DNA of 56,457 nucleotides from an uncultured Rhodobiaceae bacterium (GCA_937876775.1 CALEFA010000031.1:1-56457), one strand, 5' to 3'. Positions 1-9,542 are shown, counted from the stretch's first letter. The notes: generated by a model not told the origin, from the sequence alone. Numbers and translations are program-made.

Positions 1-305
1 ATAAAGCGATAAAGCTGATAGGCGATATAAGGGAAGCAAATAAACAAGGCGGCAAACATCGCCAGTTTGATTTGCGTGAAGAAAAACTCATGCGGCGCCG
101 TATATATAAGCTCCAAAGGGGCTGTTGGCCCTACCGCCTGCTCAAACGGCCATAATAAAAGCGCAAATATATCGCCAGCAAAAAACAAGCAGGCTGACAG
201 AGTCGCAGCAAAAACCGCCAACACCCACAATAATCGGGTACGCAATTCAATCAGATGGTCAAGCAACGGCGCTTCGCTGGCACCCAATGGGTCTGTGTCA
301 GCCAT
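1..305 (-). CDS. tatC: Sec-independent translocase TatC, N-terminal part (cut by window edge)
   Basis: TatC is the polytopic inner-membrane subunit that recognises twin-arginine signal peptides and forms the Tat translocase with TatA and TatB. The visible 101 codons start MADTDPL, followed by the family's N-terminal element (LLDHLIELRTRLLW), a first membrane segment at about residues 27-47, and the conserved periplasmic stretch ending YTAPHEFFFTQIK, which leads into the second membrane segment. The rest lies beyond base 1. The ATG at 305-303 overlaps the tatB stop by eight bases (ATGGCTGA), so translation is probably coupled. The order tatA-tatB-tatC and the sequence make the call firm. Confidence 0.93.
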   Translation of the reverse strand, partial: MADTDPLGASEAPLLDHLIELRTRLLWVLAVFAATLSACLFFAGDIFALLLWPFEQAVGPTAPLELIYTAPHEFFFTQIKLAMFAALFICFPYIAYQLYRF

Positions 306-597
306 TATTGTCTTTCTCACTGGTGGTGTCGAATAAATCTGGCACCCCAATATCCACTTCTTGCAAAGACTTTTTTACTTTTTCAATGTCAACTTGATCG
401 GCAAAACTGTGTGACACATCAGTTGAAATATCGCGCCCCATATCATCCATTTGGCCACGGAATTCCGCAGCAATGTGACGGAATTTACCAACATATTGTC
501 CGAGTGTTCGCAACAGGCTAGGTAATTCGCGCGGCCCCACGACCAGCAAAATAAGGACACCCAAAACGAGCATTTCTGTCCAGCCAATATCAAACAA
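298..597 (-). CDS. tatB: Sec-independent translocase protein TatB
   Basis: This 99-residue protein has the TatB pattern: a very short N-terminus (MFDIGWTEML), one membrane helix at about residues 6-21, the hinge VVGPRELP, and an amphipathic helix starting LLRTLGQYVGKFR. The acidic, variable tail is normal for TatB. TatB pairs with TatC to form the receptor for folded twin-arginine substrates. The gene sits 11 bases after tatA and overlaps tatC by eight bases, as expected for one transcript. The conserved E in the membrane helix and the GP hinge distinguish it from TatA. Confidence 0.93.
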   Translation of the reverse strand: MFDIGWTEMLVLGVLILLVVGPRELPSLLRTLGQYVGKFRHIAAEFRGQMDDMGRDISTDVSHSFADQVDIEKVKKSLQEVDIGVPDLFDTTSEKDNNG

Positions 598-608
598 AAT
601 CGGCTCCG

Positions 609-824
609 CTATTTTTTATCTGAGTCAGCCTCAGAGGCCTCGCCGTCGATCGTCGGGCCAGTGGTATCATCGACCGATGGCGTGTCGACACCCTCTTTCA
701 GTCCGCGACGAAAACTTGTAATGCCGGAAGCGACATCGCCCATCAGCGAAGAAATGCGGCCGCGGCCGAACAATAGAACCAGCAAAACTGCGACAACTAA
801 AATTTGAACCCAACTAATGCCCAT
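609..824 (-). CDS. tatA: Sec-independent translocase protein TatA
   Basis: A 71-residue TatA: an N-terminal membrane helix ([20 protein letters not shown]), the hinge [17 protein letters not shown] and an amphipathic helix (SFRRGLKEG), then an acidic, low-complexity tail. TatA oligomers form the translocation path for folded proteins. The usual hinge Gly is present and the helix carries Q7 in the polar position. It lies 18 bases downstream of an ABC transporter ATPase gene and 11 bases upstream of tatB, so it probably belongs to the operon that starts further upstream with argS. Confidence 0.93.
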   Translation of the reverse strand: MGISWVQILVVAVLLVLLFGRGRISSLMGDVASGITSFRRGLKEGVDTPSVDDTTGPTIDGEASEADSDKK

Positions 825-842
825 TTATCCGTTTCCTTATTT

Positions 843-1880
843 TCATACCTTGAATAGCATGAGATGGCGCGCGGATACATAGAATTTATGCGCCCCGACC
901 TGCGGCGCATGTGCTTGACGCAGGCGGGCGTGCCAGCCGTGAACCTCAGCGCCACTCAAGTCAGCCAGCCATTCGGATCCAAAAGCACGGACATGATTAA
1001 GTTCTGCCGTGAAACTCAGACCGGCCTCTTTTCCCCTGTCTAAACTCAAGCTCTCCGGTCGCAAGCCGATTTGATAATTGCCATCAGCTGCCTCAACGAC
1101 ACAATTGCCCAATCCGCAGATTAAAACCCCTGCTTCAACCTGACCTTGTAGCGTATTCACAGGCCCAAACATGGTCGCAACGTCATATTGTGCAGGCTGG
1201 AAATATATTTCCTGCGGCGAAGCGATTTGCAGCAAGTTGCCCTTATTGAGCACAGCAATGCGATCCGACATGCGCAGCGCATCGGCCGCGTCATGTGTCA
1301 CAATCAGTCCAGCCGCTTTTGATTGTTTGAGCAAATGGAGTGTCAAATCACGCATTTGGTCGCGCAATTGCGGATCAAGGTTGGAAAACGGCTCATCCAT
1401 TAGAACCAAACGCGGGCTCGGTGCCAAAGCCCGCGCCAAAGCTGCTCGTTGCTGTTCGCCTCCCGATAAAGTGTCTGGAAACTTATCTTCAAAACCAGCT
1501 AAATCGACTTGTTCAAGCAACATCGATACGCGGGCGCGTTTTTCACTATCGTCGAGATGGCGAATGCCAAAACTAACGTTATCGGCGATCGATAAATGCG
1601 GAAATAAGGCGAAATCCTGAAACAAAAAGCCAATCCCACGGGTTTCAGGTGGCTGCGCCATTTGTTTGTTGGCCACGCATTGCCCAGCCATCCAAATCTC
1701 GCCACCACTCAAAGTTTCCATGCCACCAGCCAGTCGAAGGCTGGTTGTTTTACCACAGCCTGAGGGGCCTAAAAGGCAAACAATCTCAGTTGGTTGAACG
1801 TCAAAACTAACCTGATTGACAACCTGCTCGCTACCGAATTGGCAGGAAACATCGACAAAACGAAGTGCCGCGTCGCTCAA
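843..1880 (-). CDS. ABC transporter ATP-binding protein, Fe3+/polyamine/thiamine importer type
   Basis: This is a 345-residue ATPase of the family that energises Fe3+, putrescine/spermidine or thiamine import (FbpC/PotA/ThiQ-like). Visible motifs are Walker A GPSGCGKT (38-45), Q-loop FLFQDFALFP (about 86-95), signature LSGGEQQR (138-145), Walker B LVLMDEPF (158-165) and the switch His in IVTHD. Residues about 240-345 look like a TOBE-type regulatory domain. It starts at a TTG (1880-1878) overlapping the scpB stop as TTGA, which implies coupling. No permease or binding-protein gene is nearby, so its partners must be elsewhere. The substrate cannot be read from sequence. It is an unusual insert between scpB and tatA. 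Confidence 0.85.
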   Translation of the reverse strand: MSDAALRFVDVSCQFGSEQVVNQVSFDVQPTEIVCLLGPSGCGKTTSLRLAGGMETLSGGEIWMAGQCVANKQMAQPPETRGIGFLFQDFALFPHLSIADNVSFGIRHLDDSEKRARVSMLLEQVDLAGFEDKFPDTLSGGEQQRAALARALAPSPRLVLMDEPFSNLDPQLRDQMRDLTLHLLKQSKAAGLIVTHDAADALRMSDRIAVLNKGNLLQIASPQEIYFQPAQYDVATMFGPVNTLQGQVEAGVLICGLGNCVVEAADGNYQIGLRPESLSLDRGKEAGLSFTAELNHVRAFGSEWLADLSGAEVHGWHARLRQAHAPQVGAHKFYVSARHLMLFKV

Positions 1881-2572
1881 TGGCCTGTTTCCTTTTCTGC
1901 CACTGGCGCCTCATCCATATCTGGCAAATCCATTTCTAACGGTTCCAAACCATCATCACCGTCGGTCAAGGGGTCTTCATTCGGGTCATTATCTGGATCA
2001 GGTTCCGGCACAGCAAAGCCCGGCGGTAAACGCCCATCCAACAGGCCGGCGGCCTTTAACTCGTCTAAACCCGGCAAATCCTGCAACCGCTCAAGCCCGA
2101 AATAAGACAGGAAAGTATCGGACGTTCCATAAGTCACCGGACGCCCCGGCACTTTACGGCGCCCGCGAATTTTCACCCATTCACTTTCCAGTAAGACATC
2201 CAGCGTCCCTTTAGACACGGAAACGCCGCGAATATCTTCAATTTCGGCTCGTGTCACCGGCTGGTGATAGGCGATGATCGCCATGGTTTCTAAAGCAGCG
2301 CGTGACAAACGACGTTGCTGCACAACATGTTTTTGAAGCACATGAGCGAGATCAGCGGCACTGCGGAAAGCAAATTTATTGCCAATCCGCTGCAAATTAA
2401 ACCCAGCCCCTTCATATTTAACCCGCACCGCTTCGACGATCGCCGTCGTATCGACATCAGCTGGCAGCTTATCGGCGATATTAGCCAAATCCAGCGGCTC
2501 CTCAGCTGCAAACAATACGGCCTCTACAATCCGCACATGTTCGGCGTCAATTTCAATTACGTCATCAGTCAT
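1877..2572 (-). CDS. scpB: Segregation and condensation protein ScpB
   Basis: ScpB is the winged-helix kite subunit that binds the ScpA kleisin and so completes the SMC-ScpAB condensin for chromosome segregation. The 231-residue protein has the family core: VEAVLFAAEEPLDLANIA near the N-terminus, LSRAALETMAIIAYHQPVTRAEIEDIRGV at about residues 93-121, and GRRKVPGRPVTYGTSDTFLSYFGL at about 136-159. The C-terminal 50 residues are acidic and Pro/Asp-rich, as in other alphaproteobacterial ScpB. It follows scpA by ten bases, and its stop overlaps the start of the ABC ATPase. Confidence 0.93.
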   Translation of the reverse strand: MTDDVIEIDAEHVRIVEAVLFAAEEPLDLANIADKLPADVDTTAIVEAVRVKYEGAGFNLQRIGNKFAFRSAADLAHVLQKHVVQQRRLSRAALETMAIIAYHQPVTRAEIEDIRGVSVSKGTLDVLLESEWVKIRGRRKVPGRPVTYGTSDTFLSYFGLERLQDLPGLDELKAAGLLDGRLPPGFAVPEPDPDNDPNEDPLTDGDDGLEPLEMDLPDMDEAPVAEKETGH

Positions 2573-2582
2573 AGGGTGACAC

Positions 2583-3413
2583 TCACTCTGCTTGCTCGAC
2601 AGTGGCTTTTGGCCGCGCGCGGCGGATCAAAACATCGTCAAAATTTTTGCTTTGCTGAACTTCAAGGCGTCCGTCACGGACATATTCCAAAACAGCGCTA
2701 AACGAACTGGCAATTGTGGTTCGTCGTTTTTGCCGATCGCGCACATCGCCGGCCACTAAACCATCCAAAACTTCCCAATTGTCGAGCTTGCCAAAAAGCC
2801 GCTCGAGCCGCATGCGGGCGCGGTCAATGCTCATTACATCAAGCTTCGGCGGGGTCCACTCTTGATAATAATTACGCAGCCTTTGCGTCGAATAAGCGGC
2901 CAGAACTTCATAAAGGCTAGCCTCATACTTGCTGGCCCGTTTAATGCGAATACCCTCAGGCATACCGTGAACGAAAAAATCACGCCCCAGCAAGTCGCGA
3001 GCCATCAATTGAGCCGCTCGCTCGCGCATGGCATCCAAGACCTGCAAACGATAGACCAAGCGCGCCGCCAATTCCTCAGCACTGACCTCTTCGCCATCAT
3101 CTTGCTTCGGCAATAGCAAGCGCGACTTCAAATAGGCGAGCCAAGAGGCCATCACCAAGTAATCAGCCGCCACTTCAATTTTCAAATCCTGCGCTTGGCG
3201 CACAAAATCGAGATATTGTTCGGCCAGTTGTAAAATTGAAATTTGCTTGAGATCAACTTTTTGGGTGCGCGCCAACGACAAAAGAATATCTAGCGGGCCT
3301 TCATAACCCTCAAGGTTAAGCGGCAAGCCGTCACCGGTAATTTGCTGATAGGCAACGCCTTCGTCAAAATCAACCGGTTCGGCAGAATCACTTTGGTTCT
3401 CTTCCATGACCAT
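2583..3413 (-). CDS. scpA: Segregation and condensation protein ScpA (kleisin)
   Basis: ScpA is the kleisin that bridges the SMC heads in bacterial condensin. The 276-residue protein contains the N-terminal family core LEGYEGPLDILLSLARTQKVDLKQISI at about residues 34-60, followed by DYLVMASWLAYLKSRLLLP, and the C-terminal winged-helix part. The start ATG immediately follows the nagZ stop with no spacer; a second ATG two codons later is also possible. Kleisin, kite and NagZ genes adjacent to tat genes is a standard alphaproteobacterial arrangement. Confidence 0.93.
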   Translation of the reverse strand: MVMEENQSDSAEPVDFDEGVAYQQITGDGLPLNLEGYEGPLDILLSLARTQKVDLKQISILQLAEQYLDFVRQAQDLKIEVAADYLVMASWLAYLKSRLLLPKQDDGEEVSAEELAARLVYRLQVLDAMRERAAQLMARDLLGRDFFVHGMPEGIRIKRASKYEASLYEVLAAYSTQRLRNYYQEWTPPKLDVMSIDRARMRLERLFGKLDNWEVLDGLVAGDVRDRQKRRTTIASSFSAVLEYVRDGRLEVQQSKNFDDVLIRRARPKATVEQAE

Positions 3414-4481
3414 TTATACCGCGTTCCGAGCATCAGGGAAAATATCGCCGATAAGTTCTCCCCAGTCTTGTTTCGCCTCAGCCCGCTCCACCGCACTAAG
3501 AACGGTCGGTTGCGTCGCGAGTAAAGCGTCAACATGCGCCATGCGCTGCACTGTCTCTGCCGATGGGGAATCTGGCAAGGCCTCGGCAACCGCCTGCATT
3601 TCTGTCATATCGCCGTTGCAATGCAGAACCAAATCACAGCCAGCCTCAAAGCATTGACTGGCCCGCGTGGTAAAATCACCATCAAGCGCGTGCATACTCA
3701 CATCATCGCTCATCAAAAGCCCTGAAAAGCCAATTTCCTGCCGAATAATGCGCTGAATAACGACTGGTGAAAAAGTCGATACATTATCGGCATCAATATC
3801 AGTGAACAGTAAGTGGCCGGTCATGCCCAAGGGCAGATCATTGAAGGCTTTGAAAACCACAAAATCTGTCGCTTGCAAGACATCAGCCGATGTGTCGACC
3901 ACGGGCAATTCGACATGGCTATCAACGGTTGCGCGCCCATGGCCAGGTAAATGCTTGGCAAGGCTCAGGACACCCGCCTTTTGCTGACCATCGACGAAAG
4001 CCCGTGCCAAGGCATTAATGCTTTCGACATCGGCACCAAAAGCTCGATCAGCAATAATTTCAGACATATTTGGCAAGCCCAAGTCGAGGCATGGCGCACA
4101 ATTAATTGTTATTCCCGCATCGTGCAAATCTGCGGCCAGCAAATATCCTCCGAGAAATGCGGCGCGGCAGGCTTTTTCTGGCGCGGTCTCATAGAGCTGA
4201 CGATAAACACCAGCCGCCGGATAAGCCCGCACCAAAGGAGGCCGCAGACGAGCCACCCGCCCCCCTTCTTGATCAATCAAAATCGGCAAATGCGGGTTGC
4301 AAGATGCAGCACGGAGTTTATCAGTCAGCGCCCGCACTTGTTCCATAGAGTCGATATTGCGGGCGAATAAAATGACCCCCCAAGGGCGAACATCCTCGAA
4401 CCAGGCCAACTCTTCCGTCGTTATATCGTGCGATTGGAAACCGAAAATAACCGGCGAGGGATTACGGTTGTTTTTTGACAA
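3414..4481 (-). CDS. nagZ: Beta-N-acetylhexosaminidase NagZ (GH3)
   Basis: NagZ removes N-acetylglucosamine from GlcNAc-anhydromuropeptides during cytoplasmic cell-wall recycling. The 355-residue protein shows the GH3 NagZ signature KHLPGHG (176-182), followed by DSH with the acid/base His189, and the nucleophile region MSDDVSMHAL with Asp259. LIDQEGGRVARL near residue 70 is also typical. No signal peptide is seen, consistent with a cytosolic enzyme. Its start overlaps the end of the SPOR gene by 20 bases, and its stop abuts the scpA start, so expression is tightly linked to the cell-envelope genes around it. Confidence 0.94.
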   Translation of the reverse strand: MSKNNRNPSPVIFGFQSHDITTEELAWFEDVRPWGVILFARNIDSMEQVRALTDKLRAASCNPHLPILIDQEGGRVARLRPPLVRAYPAAGVYRQLYETAPEKACRAAFLGGYLLAADLHDAGITINCAPCLDLGLPNMSEIIADRAFGADVESINALARAFVDGQQKAGVLSLAKHLPGHGRATVDSHVELPVVDTSADVLQATDFVVFKAFNDLPLGMTGHLLFTDIDADNVSTFSPVVIQRIIRQEIGFSGLLMSDDVSMHALDGDFTTRASQCFEAGCDLVLHCNGDMTEMQAVAEALPDSPSAETVQRMAHVDALLATQPTVLSAVERAEAKQDWGELIGDIFPDARNAV

Positions 4482-5283
4482 GACAGTCCTGACCGCGCTC
4501 TTTGAGATTGATGCAGAAATTATTGGCGGCCATACGATGCGGGAAACCCGGCACGTTCACGCGATAGAAAATACCGCTCTCGCCTAAATCAATGCGTAAA
4601 ATCAGTGGGTCTCGGCGTCCTAAAAGCGCATCATGTTTGGCTTGGAGCTTACTGTATGTGCCCCGCGCTAAAGCACGACTTCGTGTCGCCGCCAGCTGAA
4701 CCATATAATCTTGCCGCCCGCTTGGCTTTGCGGCGGTGTCGACTTCGGCTGGTTTAGTGGGCTTCGCTTCAGCCACTTCAGCTGTTGCGACAGGATCTTT
4801 TGCCAACACTGTAGCTGGCGGTAGCCCTTCAGCTTGCTGTTTAATTTCAGCCATTGTTTCAGATTGGGCAATCAAACTCTCTATTGCGCCATTGGCGTTA
4901 TCAGCAGGCCCCTCTAGAACTTCATTTTCGCCGCCTTCGCCCTTCATCACGCCATAGATATTAAGGTCATTGGTGGATTTTTGTTCAGCCTCAGGCAGTT
5001 CACTTGCAGGCACTTTGGTCGGCGCTGGATCAGCGGCAATCATCGGTGGTAAATCGCGCTGCCCAACTTCTAGACCTCTTTGGTAGCCAAGGTAATAGCC
5101 GCCTGCGAGCACCCCGCCGATCACGATAAAGCCAAGTAAAAGAACCCAAATCGACGGGAGATCAGAGGCACTGCGCGTGACAATCGTTCCATCTGACGGC
5201 GGGCGACCAATCTGCAAATCAACGTCGTTATCTAAAAAGCCCTGATCATATTCTGAGCCGGTTTCGGGTGGGTTTTGTGTCAT
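4462..5283 (-). CDS. SPOR domain-containing membrane protein
   Basis: This 273-residue bitopic protein has a cytoplasmic N-terminus, one membrane helix at about residues 45-65 (IWVLLLGFIVIGGVLAGGYY), a long Ala/Pro/Glu-rich linker, and a C-terminal SPOR domain at about 190-270 beginning YMVQLAATRSRALARGTYSKL. SPOR domains bind denuded septal peptidoglycan, so the protein probably localises to the division site. It lies between argS and nagZ, the usual place for this gene in alphaproteobacteria. It is FtsN-like in architecture, but I would not call it FtsN. Confidence 0.88.
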   Translation of the reverse strand: MTQNPPETGSEYDQGFLDNDVDLQIGRPPSDGTIVTRSASDLPSIWVLLLGFIVIGGVLAGGYYLGYQRGLEVGQRDLPPMIAADPAPTKVPASELPEAEQKSTNDLNIYGVMKGEGGENEVLEGPADNANGAIESLIAQSETMAEIKQQAEGLPPATVLAKDPVATAEVAEAKPTKPAEVDTAAKPSGRQDYMVQLAATRSRALARGTYSKLQAKHDALLGRRDPLILRIDLGESGIFYRVNVPGFPHRMAANNFCINLKERGQDCLVKKQP

Positions 5284-5315
5284 GTTATCTCCAAGCGAAT
5301 CCCTGAAGTTTTAGT

Positions 5316-7076
5316 CTAGCGCATTTCCTCTTCCGGTTCCACGCCAATGACGTCCAGCCCGCAAGCTAAGGTAACGGCTGTCGCGCGCAAAAGTGCCAGT
5401 CGTGCGAGGCTGCCTGAGATGTCATCCTCTTGGATAAACCTCAAATGCGTCTGTTCTTTGCCAAGGTTCCATAAAGCGTGGAATTGCGCCGCTAAATCCT
5501 GCAAATAGAAGGCCACCCTATGCGGTTCACGCGCTTCGGCAGCCGACGCCAAAAGTCGAGGGTAATTCGCCAGATTACGGATCAAACCAAGTTCCGCCGG
5601 ATCTTGCAAACAAGACATATCAATGGCCGATAAAGCGGCATCGGTAAGCTGTTCCTCATCCACTCCAGCTTGCCCGGCATTACGCAAAACAGAGCAAATT
5701 CTTGCATGAGCATACTGTACGTAAAACACTGGATTTTCACGACTTTTTTGTTTCACCAAATCAAAGTCAAAGTCTAGGGGCGCATCGTTTTTGCGGGTCA
5801 ACATCATGAAGCGGACGACGTCTTTGCCGACTTCATCAACAACTTCGCGCAGGGTTACAAAATCACCAGAACGTTTCGACATTTTGACTGGCTCGCCGCC
5901 ACGTTGCAATTTAACCATATTGCACACTTTGACTTCAAGACGACCCTGCCCAGCGGTAATCGCTGTAACGGCCGACTGCATGCGCTTGATATAGCCAATG
6001 TGGTCAGCCCCCCAGACGTCAATCATTTGCTGATAGCCGCGATTGAATTTATTGAAATGGCAGGCAATATCAGGAGCGAAATAAGTCCAAGCCCCATCGG
6101 ATTTACGCAAGGCACGGTCGCTGTCATCACCAAATTCGGATGATTTGAACAACCATTGAGGTGAGGCTTCCCAATCGGCCGGCGGTTCTTTGCCTTTTGG
6201 CGGTTCCAGAACCCCGTGATAAACCAAGCCAGCCTGCTGTAAAGTGTCAAACGCTTCCTCGACCGAGCCGTCATCATGCAAGCTTTGCTCCGATAGGAAA
6301 AACTTATGCTCAATGCCCAAGGCGGCTAAATCAGCTCGTATCATGTCCATCATCATCGGCAGCGCCAGCGCCTTAGCGGTTTGCACTTGCGTCGCCTCGT
6401 CTTGGCTTAATAAATCAGCGCCAAACTGCGCCGCTAATGCGTCACCAACAGGTATCAGATAATCACCGGGATATAGCCCAGCCGGTATCTCGCCAATGTC
6501 TTCGCCCAAGGCCTCACGCATCCGTAGCAAAGCCGATTGTGCCAAAACATCAACCTGGGAACCCGCGTCATTAATGTAATATTCGCGCAAGACTCGGTAA
6601 CCGGTTTTTTCAAGTAGGCGCGCCAAAGCGTCGCCAAATACGGCGCCACGTGCGTGACCAACATGCATTGGGCCCGTTGGATTGGCCGACACATACTCAA
6701 CATTGATTGGTATGTTTTGGTAGCGCTCGCTGCTGCCATAGCTAAGTCCGCTGTGCAGAATTTCCGGCACCAAAGCGACCCAAAAGGAAGCGGCCAATGA
6801 CAAATTCACGAAACCCGGGCCAGCGATTTCGGCGCTTTCGATATGTTTCAAAGCGGTCAATTTTTCCACTAAAATAGCAGCCAAATCACGCGGATTCATG
6901 GCGGCGGGCTTAGCCAGCACCATGGCGGCATTAATTGCCATGTCGCCATGCGAGGCGTCACGCGGTGGTTCGACACTGACGCGAGAAAAATCTAGCCCCT
7001 CAGGCAAGGTTCCTGCCGTGGTCAGGTCAGTTAAAATGGCGATTAGATCGCTTTCGATACGAGCAAACAAATTCAT
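5316..7076 (-). CDS. argS: Arginyl-tRNA synthetase
   Basis: ArgRS charges tRNA-Arg. The 586-residue class I synthetase has the N-terminal Add1 domain, the HIGH-type motif in [13 protein letters not shown] (HVGH 138-141), a KMSKR motif in [16 protein letters not shown], and a C-terminal DALR anticodon-binding domain from about residue 460. Length and motifs are complete. It is the first large gene after dgt on this strand, with nine bases between them. A tRNA-Arg(UCU) gene lies elsewhere in the window at 36819-36895. Confidence 0.96.
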   Translation of the reverse strand: MNLFARIESDLIAILTDLTTAGTLPEGLDFSRVSVEPPRDASHGDMAINAAMVLAKPAAMNPRDLAAILVEKLTALKHIESAEIAGPGFVNLSLAASFWVALVPEILHSGLSYGSSERYQNIPINVEYVSANPTGPMHVGHARGAVFGDALARLLEKTGYRVLREYYINDAGSQVDVLAQSALLRMREALGEDIGEIPAGLYPGDYLIPVGDALAAQFGADLLSQDEATQVQTAKALALPMMMDMIRADLAALGIEHKFFLSEQSLHDDGSVEEAFDTLQQAGLVYHGVLEPPKGKEPPADWEASPQWLFKSSEFGDDSDRALRKSDGAWTYFAPDIACHFNKFNRGYQQMIDVWGADHIGYIKRMQSAVTAITAGQGRLEVKVCNMVKLQRGGEPVKMSKRSGDFVTLREVVDEVGKDVVRFMMLTRKNDAPLDFDFDLVKQKSRENPVFYVQYAHARICSVLRNAGQAGVDEEQLTDAALSAIDMSCLQDPAELGLIRNLANYPRLLASAAEAREPHRVAFYLQDLAAQFHALWNLGKEQTHLRFIQEDDISGSLARLALLRATAVTLACGLDVIGVEPEEEMR

Positions 7077-7085
7077 CAGCAGTGT

Positions 7086-8267
7086 TTACGCCATTGTGTC
7101 TGAAATGTCGAACAATCGCCGATGTTCTTCCATCGCAAATCGATCGGTCATGCCAGCAATATAATCACAAATAATCCGCGCCCGCCCGGTTTCATCACGA
7201 CCTTGGGCTTGGCGGCGCCATTCTTCCGGCAGAACTTCCGGCTCATCGAACATCAGGTCAAATAAATCACGCATCACCCGTCGAGCTTTGCTCATCGAAC
7301 CATTGACCGTATGATGGCGGTACACTTGCTGAAACAGAAACTCTTTAATGACGGCGTGCTTCTCAGCCAGTTCAGGCGAAAAATGCGCCATCGCTTGTTT
7401 CGCTTGGCGCACGTCATCGGCGGTTTCAATATTCTGCGCGGCAATATTGTGATGCGTCTGGCTGACCAAATCGCCGATCATCACGGAAATCATTTCACGC
7501 ACCAATTCATGGCGCTGCATTTTGGCACTCAACAGCCCATGCTTCTTTTCAATCTGACGCAAAATATCACCGGTCAATGGCAAGTCGCGCAAATCATCCA
7601 GATTGATCAAGCCCGCCCTCAGTCCATCGTCAATATCATGATTATTATAGGCGATATCATCCGACAGGGCGGCAATCTGAGCCTCCAGTGACGGCCATGT
7701 ATCAAGCTGTAAATCTTGCTCCTGCGCATGTTCTTGAATGGCGAAAGGCAAAAACTCAAGGCCGCGCGATGGCGTCAGCAGGGGGCCATTATGTTTGACC
7801 AAACCTTCCAGCGACTCCCATGTCAAATTCAACCCGTCAAAATGGATATAACGTTTTTCTAAACGGGTAACGATGCGCAGAGTCTGGGAATTGTGATCAA
7901 AGCCCCCATAGGGTTGCATGGCGGCGTCCAATGCTTCTTCACCAGCATGGCCAAATGGCGTGTGACCAAGATCATGGGCCAAGGAGAACGTCTCAATTAA
8001 ATCTTCATCCAAGCCCATTTCGCGGGCAATCGATCGTCCGATTTGTGCGACCTCTAATGAGTGGGTCAAGCGCGTTCGGTAATAATCTCCAACATGCGCC
8101 ACAAAAACCTGCGTTTTGTGTTTTAGACGACGAAAAGCACCGGCGTGCAGAATACGATCACGGTCTCGCTGAAATGCCGAGCGCGTCTTACTTTCTGCTT
8201 CGTTGTGTAGGCGTCCGCGGGATTGCGAAGCGAGGCAAGCAAATGTGGAAACTGTCGTGCGTGTCAT
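7086..8267 (-). CDS. dgt: Deoxyguanosinetriphosphate triphosphohydrolase-like protein (HD domain)
   Basis: An HD-domain dNTPase that hydrolyses dNTPs to deoxynucleoside and triphosphate. The 393-residue protein has the family N-terminal element RSAFQRDRDRILHAGAFRRL, the metal-binding H of THSLEVAQIGR, and the HD pair in FSLAHDLGHTPFGHAGEEAL, with a later D in SDDIAYNNHDIDDGLRAG. The length fits the dGTPase-like type 2 family common in alphaproteobacteria. It is divergent from erpA across about 140 bases that must hold both promoters, and probably heads the long leftward operon. Confidence 0.92.
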   Translation of the reverse strand: MTRTTVSTFACLASQSRGRLHNEAESKTRSAFQRDRDRILHAGAFRRLKHKTQVFVAHVGDYYRTRLTHSLEVAQIGRSIAREMGLDEDLIETFSLAHDLGHTPFGHAGEEALDAAMQPYGGFDHNSQTLRIVTRLEKRYIHFDGLNLTWESLEGLVKHNGPLLTPSRGLEFLPFAIQEHAQEQDLQLDTWPSLEAQIAALSDDIAYNNHDIDDGLRAGLINLDDLRDLPLTGDILRQIEKKHGLLSAKMQRHELVREMISVMIGDLVSQTHHNIAAQNIETADDVRQAKQAMAHFSPELAEKHAVIKEFLFQQVYRHHTVNGSMSKARRVMRDLFDLMFDEPEVLPEEWRRQAQGRDETGRARIICDYIAGMTDRFAMEEHRRLFDISDTMA

Positions 8268-8405
8268 AAACGCGTCCTTAACCGTGGGTTCTTCTCACTC
8301 TTAAATTGCTTTGTTGCTTATGGCAAAGATTTCCGTCGTTTAATAGTGGTGTAGATAATGCGGCCACCACTTGTTTTTACCATCAACTCAACCTATCTTC
8401 TGCAC

Positions 8406-8744
8406 ATGACACAACAGCCAAGCCAGTTTGCCATTACCGATTCTGCCGCCACCCAAATAGCCAAAATTTTGGCCACAGAGGCGCCGGGCAGTTGCTTGCG
8501 CGTTGCCGTTCAAGGCGGTGGCTGTTCTGGGTTTTCTTATATTTTCTCAATCGACGACACACAGACCTCTGACGATCTGGCGTTTGCCCGCGACGGTATC
8601 ACCGTGCTGATTGACGATATGTCGATACAATATATGCAAGGGGCTGAAATTGATTGGGTGGATGACCTTATCGGCGCCGCTTTCCAAATCAAAAACCCCA
8701 ACGCAACCGCCTCATGTGGCTGCGGCACCTCATTCGACGTATAA
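8406..8744 (+). CDS. erpA: Iron-sulfur cluster insertion protein ErpA / A-type carrier
   Basis: This A-type carrier delivers Fe-S clusters to apoproteins. The 112-residue protein has the three cluster-ligand cysteines of the family: C40 in GGGCSGF and C104/C106 in SCGCGTSF. I chose the ATG at 8406 because the family starts a few residues before this point; the frame stays open upstream to 8358 but the extra 16 residues are not family-like. Its place between dgt and xth is common in alphaproteobacteria. ErpA versus another HesB/IscA member is decided mainly by this context. Confidence 0.88.
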   Translation: MTQQPSQFAITDSAATQIAKILATEAPGSCLRVAVQGGGCSGFSYIFSIDDTQTSDDLAFARDGITVLIDDMSIQYMQGAEIDWVDDLIGAAFQIKNPNATASCGCGTSFDV

Positions 8745-8750
8745 ATAATC

Positions 8751-9542
8751 ATGAAAATCGTCAGTTGGAATGTCAATTCAGTCAAAGCCCGCCTGCCTAA
8801 CCTTCTAGCCTATTTGGAAGAAGCCAAGCCGGATGTTGTCTGTTTGCAGGAATTAAAATGTGTCGACGAAGCGTTTCCGCGCATGGAAGTTGAGGCGCTT
8901 GGCTATAATGTAGAGACGCATGGGCAAAAAACCTATAACGGCGTCGCCCTTCTCTCAAAATCACCGCTTGAAGATGTCACCCGTGGCTTACCGAATTTTG
9001 AAGACGAGCAATCACGTTATATTGAAGCCGTCGTTAGCACAGAAAAAGGCGCCGTCCGCATTGCCTCGCTGTATTTGCCTAATGGCAACCCAACCGAGGG
9101 GGGCAATGGCCCGAAATACAGCTATAAGCTGGCGTGGATGGCCGCTCTAGAAGCTCATGCGCGTAACCTAATGGCGCATGAAGAGGCGGTCGTTCTTGCT
9201 GGCGATTATAATGTTATTCCGACAGACGCTGATGTCCATGATCCGGCGGCTTGGGAAGGTGATGCGCTATTCAGACCCGAGACCCATGCAGCATTCCGTC
9301 GTTTACTGCATCTGGGTCTCACTGAAGCCGTCGCCAATCTCACAGTGACCGATGAGAACACCTATACATTCTGGGACTATCAAGCTGGCGCTTGGGCGAA
9401 GAATAATGGCATTCGTATCGACCACCATTTGTTGACGCCATTGGCGGCTGACTGCCTGACCGGCTTTGGCATTGACAAACACACCCGCGACTGGGAACGC
9501 CCTTCCGACCACGTGCCGGTATGGATTAGCCTCGACGCATAA
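8751..9542 (+). CDS. xth: Exodeoxyribonuclease III
   Basis: Exonuclease III acts at abasic sites and on 3' ends in base-excision repair. The 263-residue protein has the metallo-endonuclease signatures KIVSWNVNSVKARL at the start, DVVCLQELK, the catalytic Asp/Asn in LAGDYNVIPTDADVHDP, and the terminal His in RPSDHVPVW. It starts six bases after the erpA stop, so the two are co-transcribed. A hairpin directly after the stop probably ends the transcript. Confidence 0.94.
   Translation: MKIVSWNVNSVKARLPNLLAYLEEAKPDVVCLQELKCVDEAFPRMEVEALGYNVETHGQKTYNGVALLSKSPLEDVTRGLPNFEDEQSRYIEAVVSTEKGAVRIASLYLPNGNPTEGGNGPKYSYKLAWMAALEAHARNLMAHEEAVVLAGDYNVIPTDADVHDPAAWEGDALFRPETHAAFRRLLHLGLTEAVANLTVTDENTYTFWDYQAGAWAKNNGIRIDHHLLTPLAADCLTGFGIDKHTRDWERPSDHVPVWISLDA

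Noticed and set aside
1171-1620. Open frame of 149 codons opposite the ABC ATPase gene
   Set aside because: Composition is Ser/Cys/Arg-rich with no family pattern. It lies wholly inside a gene with complete ABC motifs.
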